Source of the DNA: an uncultured Shewanella sp.
GTDB taxonomy: Bacteria > Pseudomonadota > Gammaproteobacteria > Enterobacterales > Shewanellaceae
Assembly: GCF_947495455.1 (NCBI RefSeq)
Contig: NZ_CANLZC010000057.1
Span: forward strand, 1-35,958
Direction of reading: 5' to 3'
Length of the DNA: 35,958 nt
Shown here: piece after piece, positions 31,740-35,958 of the stretch
How positions within the stretch are numbered: the stretch's first letter is position 1
How the letters are laid out: each line of letters starts with the position of its first letter
Notes under the pieces: generated by a model
Database searches by the model: none
What the model saw: only the letters and a program-made list of their open reading frames with translations
What the model was told of the DNA's origin: nothing
Made by a program: the position numbers and the translations under genes

Positions 31740-32720
31740 TTATAAATGTAATCGATTTATCGTGTTTTGGTATCTATCTTTGAAATTAAAATATTTAGGG
31801 GCTTTAGCATAAATTATATGGTTAGCGTTTTTAGAAAAAATACTTGCAGCAGTAGAAAATAAAGTGATGACATGATTAAACTTAATACCAAATAGTGCGA
31901 CGAGTTCAACTGGAAAATCTTTGTTGATAACTATTGCATTGGGGAAATGTTTTTTATAATCCGTTTTCTCCTTTGGATGTGGTTTAATGATTATTTCTTT
32001 TTCGTTAAGGTTATACTCTTTCATTAACTTTGAATAGCCGAGTATTTTATCTTGTTCGGTACAGTTATTATCTTCATTGAGTGGTTGTGTTAGTAGTAAA
32101 TCAAAGCTGTTATCGGGAATGTTTAATTCATTTGAATCGACATCAAATAGCTTTAAGATAATGTTTTTCTCATCATCTGTTTTTACTTTCCAGCTTTCTT
32201 TGATATCAATATGGATGACTTTATTTTTTAACTTATCTAATACCTTTATGGGTTCCGCAATGATAAACTGGTTTATTGATTTGAAGTGAGTGGCTTCTCG
32301 AAGATAAAGTCTTTTCTGTAGCGCACTAATAAAGTTTCTTTTTTTAGGCCCATTAATTAAATGTTGTCGTGTTCCAACACCATCTTCAATTTGTATTTGA
32401 TAGGATTTTACTAAACTATTATCGATTGATTCTATGTTTCCAATTACTTTATTGTATTGATTAAAAAGGTTTTTTTGTTCTATTTTTTTCTTGTAAAAGT
32501 CTAGTGGGTTATAGATGGGTGATCGACTTATAGGTTTATTCTGTCCATTGTAGGCAGTATTCTCATCGATACAATGGACAGTTTCTTTTAAACGTGATAT
32601 GAATTCAGTTGATATTCTATTGCCAAAAATGAGATAGTCTCTTTTTAACCAATCTTTATCATAAAGCATATATAAAAATAAGCTGTAGTAAGTGTTTTCA
32701 TAAACTAAAATATTATTCAT
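31740..32720 (-). CDS. GT52-like sialyltransferase (LOS/polysaccharide)
   Basis: Predicted glycosyltransferase that would move sialic acid from CMP-Neu5Ac to a surface glycan. The 326-residue protein has the bacterial sialyltransferase motifs: E-D-G (112-114, in IQIEDGVGT), LLLTQPL (208-214), the HP motif in IIIKPHPKEKTDY (244-255) and the serine/threonine motif FSTAAS (288-293). KPHP followed by KEKTDY and FPNAIVI recalls the Neisseria Lst/GT52 family. The adjacent neuABC genes strengthen the call. It is convergent with the sulfotransferase and divergent from neuA. A related polysialyltransferase-like family is the main alternative. No signal peptide. The start ATG has only a weak ribosome site. 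Confidence 0.75.
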   Translation of the reverse strand: MNNILVYENTYYSLFLYMLYDKDWLKRDYLIFGNRISTEFISRLKETVHCIDENTAYNGQNKPISRSPIYNPLDFYKKKIEQKNLFNQYNKVIGNIESIDNSLVKSYQIQIEDGVGTRQHLINGPKKRNFISALQKRLYLREATHFKSINQFIIAEPIKVLDKLKNKVIHIDIKESWKVKTDDEKNIILKLFDVDSNELNIPDNSFDLLLTQPLNEDNNCTEQDKILGYSKLMKEYNLNEKEIIIKPHPKEKTDYKKHFPNAIVINKDFPVELVALFGIKFNHVITLFSTAASIFSKNANHIIYAKAPKYFNFKDRYQNTINRLHL

Positions 32721-33010
32721 ACTTTTAAGTGATCATGGATATCCTATAAGTTTAATCATTCTAGTATAAAAAGTTTTTATAAAGAAGTGATTCGAAATTA
32801 TTTTCTTTTTTTACTTTAATTTTGTTGTATTTAATGACGCATTATGTTTAATTGTTGTTAAATCTGTATTGATTGACGTTTTAATGGTAGTCTTGTATTT
32901 CAAACTTGTTTTATTTGATGTGGGTTGTTGGTGTTATTTAATTATTTCTGTATTTTGCTTAAGAATTAAAGTAGGATTGAATTTAACTATCTTTCATTAA
33001 TTTGTATGAG
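32721..33010. other. AT-rich divergent region GT52 gene-neuA
   Basis: A 290-bp gap expected to hold divergent promoters. The only suggestive box is TTGACG at 32873-32878, with a poor -10 (TATTTC) 17 bp on. No riboswitch, terminator or RNA is recognised. Confidence 0.45.
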
Positions 33011-33691
33011 ATGAGACGAAAAATCGTTGCAGTTATTCCTGCTAGGGGAGGCTCTAAGGGCATTCCTCGAAAAAATTTAGCATTGTTAGCTGGAAAACCA
33101 TTAATTTGGTATTCAATTCAATCAGCTAAAGAAAGCGGTTTATTTGATGAAATCCTTGTTTCATCAGATGATGACGAAATATTACAACTGGCTATTAGTG
33201 AAAAAGTATTGGCTCAAAAAAGGCCCTTAACTTTAGCGCAAGATTTAACAACGTCTAACGAAGTGATCAATTTTATTATAGAAGAAAATAAGTATGAAAA
33301 AAGTGATCTTATTTGTTTACTTCAACCGACTTCTCCTTTTAGAACTGCTATTCATATAAAGAATGCATTCTCCATTAGAAATGAGCACTCGACGGTCATT
33401 AGTGTGAAAAAACAAAACAAATCAGTATATAAGACTTTTTTGTTAGGAGAGGACGGCTTTTTACAAGGGTTAGTTTCTTCTGAAGCGCCTTTTATTCCAA
33501 GGCAATTGATCCCTGATCTATATTTACCTAATGGTGCTATTTATATTTTTAGTGTTGAAAAATTTATTGAATCCAAGAATAAAATCCCTCAAACAAATAT
33601 TGTTCCATTTGTAATGGAAGATATTGAAAGTATTGATATAGATTCTTCAGAGGATCTTATTATGGCTAATCAGATTTTGGAAAGTAAATAA
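33011..33691 (+). CDS. neuA: N-acylneuraminate cytidylyltransferase (CMP-sialic acid synthetase)
   Basis: Activates sialic acid with CTP to CMP-sialic acid, the donor for sialyltransferases. The start ATG 33011 (MRRKIVAVIPARGG) gives 226 residues; TTG 33002 is an in-frame alternative. The nucleotide-binding motif VIPARGGSKGIPRKN (8-22) is complete, followed by SSDDDEIL, LICLLQPTSPFR and the LPNGAIYIF segment, all in the order seen in NeuA enzymes. Length fits the short (about 220-residue) type without a fused esterase. The stop overlaps the neuB start by one base, so the genes are coupled. Legionaminic or pseudaminic cytidylyltransferases are related, so the sugar depends on the neighbours. 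Confidence 0.9.
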   Translation: MRRKIVAVIPARGGSKGIPRKNLALLAGKPLIWYSIQSAKESGLFDEILVSSDDDEILQLAISEKVLAQKRPLTLAQDLTTSNEVINFIIEENKYEKSDLICLLQPTSPFRTAIHIKNAFSIRNEHSTVISVKKQNKSVYKTFLLGEDGFLQGLVSSEAPFIPRQLIPDLYLPNGAIYIFSVEKFIESKNKIPQTNIVPFVMEDIESIDIDSSEDLIMANQILESK

Positions 33692-34728
33692 TGATTGAAT
33701 TAGAGATTGCGGGTCGAAAAATAGGCAATGAACATCCTACGTTTGTTATTGCTGAAATCGGTATTAATCATGGTGGTTCTCTTGTCGTCGCCAAAGAGAT
33801 GGTCGACTCAGCTAAGCGTGCTGGAGCAGAAGTCATTAAACATCAAACTCATATACTTGATGATGAAATGAGTGGATCTGCAAAAAAAATTATTCCTGGC
33901 AATACAACTAAATCCATTTATCAGGTGATGGATGAATGCAGCTTAACGTTAGAAGAAGAGATAGAGCTTAAGCATTATGTTGAAGCGCACAATATGCTGT
34001 ATATCAGTACGCCATTTTCTAGAGCCGCTGCAGATTTCTTAATGGAGCAGAATGTCCCTGCATTTAAAATTGGCTCTGGAGAATGCAATAATTTTCCTTT
34101 AATTGAACATATTGCAGGTTTTGGTAAGCCTATTATTCTCAGTACTGGTATGAATGATATTAAAACCGTTGATAAAGCGGTTGAAATAATGGAAAAAGCG
34201 AATATTGGTTATGGGTTACTGCATTGCACTAATCTTTACCCGACACCACCTGAACTCATCAGGCTTGGGGCCATTTCACAAATGCGCGCTCATTACTCCA
34301 ATGCTGTCATTGGATTATCTGATCATTCATTAGACAATTATGCTTGTTTCGGGGCTGTTGCCGTCGGTGCCAATATAATTGAACGTCACTACACGGATCA
34401 TAAACAGCGATTGGGCCCAGATATTGTGTGTTCTATGGATGAGAAAGAACTTAAAGAATTGATCCATGGTTGTGAAGTCATACGTCGTGCTAGATTTGGT
34501 GAAAAAAACTTACTTGAAGAAGAGCAAGTGACTCGTGATTTTGCCTATGCATCAGTAGTGGCGATTGATGATATTAAAGCCGGTGATATATTGACAAAAG
34601 ATAATATTTGGGTGAAAAGACCTGGAACAGGTGAACTCAGTGCAGCAGACTTTGAAGGTCTTTTAGGCAAAAAATCAACTCGAAATATTGCCCATGATGA
34701 AATGCTAAAACAGACTGATTATGAATAA
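33691..34728 (+). CDS. neuB: N-acetylneuraminate synthase
   Basis: Condenses N-acetylmannosamine with phosphoenolpyruvate to N-acetylneuraminate. The 345-residue protein has the NeuB TIM barrel (about 15-260) with VIAEIGINHGG, the Neisseria-like VIKHQTHILDDEMSG, YISTPFSRAAADF, FKIGSGECNN and ILSTGMN, then a C-terminal SAF/antifreeze-like domain (about 285-343). From memory it tracks Neisseria NeuB/SiaC more closely than E. coli K1 NeuB or pseudaminate synthase (for example HQTH and IIPGN near residues 50-70). It overlaps neuA by one base and neuC by eight, so it is the centre of a coupled neuABC operon. Confidence 0.92.
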   Translation: MIELEIAGRKIGNEHPTFVIAEIGINHGGSLVVAKEMVDSAKRAGAEVIKHQTHILDDEMSGSAKKIIPGNTTKSIYQVMDECSLTLEEEIELKHYVEAHNMLYISTPFSRAAADFLMEQNVPAFKIGSGECNNFPLIEHIAGFGKPIILSTGMNDIKTVDKAVEIMEKANIGYGLLHCTNLYPTPPELIRLGAISQMRAHYSNAVIGLSDHSLDNYACFGAVAVGANIIERHYTDHKQRLGPDIVCSMDEKELKELIHGCEVIRRARFGEKNLLEEEQVTRDFAYASVVAIDDIKAGDILTKDNIWVKRPGTGELSAADFEGLLGKKSTRNIAHDEMLKQTDYE

Positions 34729-35842
34729 AAAAATTTTATTTATTACTGGAACGCGTGCTGATTTTGGTAAACTCAAGCCCTTGATATATGAGTGTGAATC
34801 TAGGTTTGACACGCATATCTTTGTTACGGGAATGCATATGTTGACCAAATATGGCTCGACATATAAAGAGGTTTATAAATCTGGTTTTAAGCAAGTTTAT
34901 CAGTTTGTGAATCAAAATGCTGACGATAAAATGGATGCTATTCTAGCGAAAACAATTATAGGGTTATCTGATTTTGTTACCGAGCTTAAACCCGATATGA
35001 TTTTTGTTCATGGTGACAGAGTAGAGGCCTTGGCCAGTGCGATTGTAGGGAGTTTAAATAATATTAAAGTCGCTCATATCGAGGGAGGCGAAATTTCGGG
35101 AACTATCGATGAGCATATTCGTCATTCTGTGAGTAAGTTATCTCATATACATTTTGTTTGTAATGAACAAGCTAAAAAAAGATTAATTCAATTGGGCGAA
35201 TTAGCCCAGTATATTTATCCCATTGGTTCTTCAGATATGGATGTGATGATAAGTGATAAGCTACCCACATTGGCTGAAGTGAAATTCAGGTATGATATTG
35301 AATTTGAAAAGTTTGGTATTGTACTTTTTCATCCTGTGACGACGGAAATTGAAACATTACATGATGAAATTAAAGTCTTTATCGGAAGCCTGAAGAAAAG
35401 CGAACAGCAATATGTTGTAATATACCCTAATAATGATCTTGGCAGTCATCTTATTTTATCTGCTTATGATGAGTTAAAAGGTAATAAAGACTTTGTTGTT
35501 ATTCCTTCTATGCGCTTTGAGTATTTTTTAACATTATTAAAATATAGTCACTTTATTATTGGTAATAGTAGTGCCGGCGTACGAGAAGCTCCTTTCTATC
35601 AAGTTCCGAGTATCAATATTGGTACTCGGCAACATAATCGTGCTCAATCTAAAAGTATCTTAAATGTTACAATGCGTGAAGATGAAATCATGCAGGCGAT
35701 GACTCGTATCAATCAGGGTCATATAACGATAGAGTCTATTGATGAGTTTGGTGATGGTCGCAGTGCTGAGAAGTTCATCGAAGTCATTACTCAAGAGTCA
35801 TTTTGGCAGGCTCCAGTACAAAAAATATTTAATGATTTATAG
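34721..35842 (+). CDS. neuC: UDP-N-acetylglucosamine 2-epimerase (hydrolysing)
   Basis: Converts UDP-GlcNAc to UDP and N-acetylmannosamine, the NeuB substrate and committed step of sialic acid synthesis. The 373-residue protein has FITGTRADFGKLKPLI at the N terminus, FVHGDRVEALA, HIEGGEISGTIDEHIRHSVSKLSH in the catalytic centre, FHPVTTE, YPNNDLG and the C-terminal nucleotide site IIGNSSAGVREAPF. It resembles Neisseria SiaA from memory. It starts eight bases inside neuB. A short hairpin follows, then the terminal repeat, so later glycan genes are unseen. Confidence 0.92.
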   Translation: MNKKILFITGTRADFGKLKPLIYECESRFDTHIFVTGMHMLTKYGSTYKEVYKSGFKQVYQFVNQNADDKMDAILAKTIIGLSDFVTELKPDMIFVHGDRVEALASAIVGSLNNIKVAHIEGGEISGTIDEHIRHSVSKLSHIHFVCNEQAKKRLIQLGELAQYIYPIGSSDMDVMISDKLPTLAEVKFRYDIEFEKFGIVLFHPVTTEIETLHDEIKVFIGSLKKSEQQYVVIYPNNDLGSHLILSAYDELKGNKDFVVIPSMRFEYFLTLLKYSHFIIGNSSAGVREAPFYQVPSINIGTRQHNRAQSKSILNVTMREDEIMQAMTRINQGHITIESIDEFGDGRSAEKFIEVITQESFWQAPVQKIFNDL

Positions 35843-35851
35843 TCTCTTTAG

Positions 35852-35883
35852 TCAACATCTTGTTATTTCAAAGATGTTGATTT
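35852..35883 (+). terminator. Candidate terminator after neuC
   Basis: TCAACATCTT (35852-35861) pairs perfectly with AAGATGTTGA (35871-35880), followed by a short TTT run. The T tract is weak, so it may be a terminator or only a stabilising hairpin. Confidence 0.5.
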
Positions 35884-35957
35884 ATACCCGTGACTGATGA
35901 ATCCCCAGTTTTTTTACTCACAGGTGATTCCCAGGAAGTTGATTTTATTTGGGAACT
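35883..35957. repeat. Right copy of 75-bp terminal inverted repeat
   Basis: Exact reverse complement of 1-75. On the plus strand it is open from a GTG at 35890 to the window edge (VTDESPVFLLTG...), mirroring the left copy reading outward. The flanking sequences of the two copies differ, so the shared unit ends here. Confidence 0.9.
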
Positions 35958-35958
35958 T

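Noticed and set aside
32880..32900. RfaH ops element ahead of neuA.
   Set aside because: Only GGTAG of the GGCGGTAGCNTG core is matched.
33011..35842. Legionaminic or pseudaminic acid pathway.
   Set aside because: NeuB and NeuC look like the Neu5Ac enzymes and no dehydratase, aminotransferase or acetyltransferase of those pathways is visible, though genes past the window edge cannot be seen.

Overview
The window is a stretch of a gammaproteobacterial chromosome, most likely a Shewanella or close relative. The call rests on gene order and on protein segments that I recall as Shewanella-like (PNPase, RimP, GlmM, PrfC); no search was run. The order folP-glmM-tpiA-secG-tRNA-Leu-tRNA-fMet-rimP-nusA-infB-rbfA-truB-rpsO-(GGDEF/EAL)-pnp-nlpI-prfC-tatD-nupC-tsx-deoCABD-ytjB-serB is the conserved backbone of that group.

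Layout. Positions 1-75 carry a repeat that returns in inverted orientation at 35883-35957. From 139 to 3788 are folate, cell-wall precursor, glycolysis and Sec-export genes. From 3799 to 10910 is the translation/transcription block: two tRNAs (Leu-GAG and initiator Met), RimP, NusA, IF2, RbfA, TruB and S15. A convergent membrane GGDEF/EAL protein lies between rpsO and pnp, so pnp appears to have its own promoter. From 13187 to 18979 are pnp, nlpI, prfC and a TatD-family hydrolase. From 19157 to 26483 is a nucleoside uptake and catabolism module: inner-membrane NupC, a Tsx/OmpK-type outer-membrane channel, then deoC-deoA-deoB-deoD. Next come divergent ytjB and serB and an alpha/beta hydrolase.

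From about 29450 onward the base composition becomes visibly AT-richer and the content changes to a surface-glycan locus. It has two unrelated sulfotransferase-like proteins, a GT52-type sialyltransferase-like protein on the minus strand, and a tightly overlapping neuA-neuB-neuC set. The NeuB and NeuC sequences look like the Neisseria sialic-acid enzymes. Together they suggest synthesis of CMP-N-acetylneuraminate, transfer of sialic acid to a surface glycan, and possible sulfation. The locus is probably incomplete, because it ends at the terminal repeat.

The 75-bp repeats face outward around single-copy housekeeping genes. They look like ends of a dispersed element where the sequence record stops, rather than a transposon carrying everything between them. 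Other points of note are several 9-bp and 24-bp tandem repeats, a nine-G run inside deoA, a promoter and double terminator around the initiator tRNA ahead of rimP-nusA-infB, and a long structured region ahead of deoC. I see no CRISPR array, prophage, complete insertion sequence or rRNA. Most of the window is ordinary; the sulfotransferase/sialic-acid end is the accessory part.
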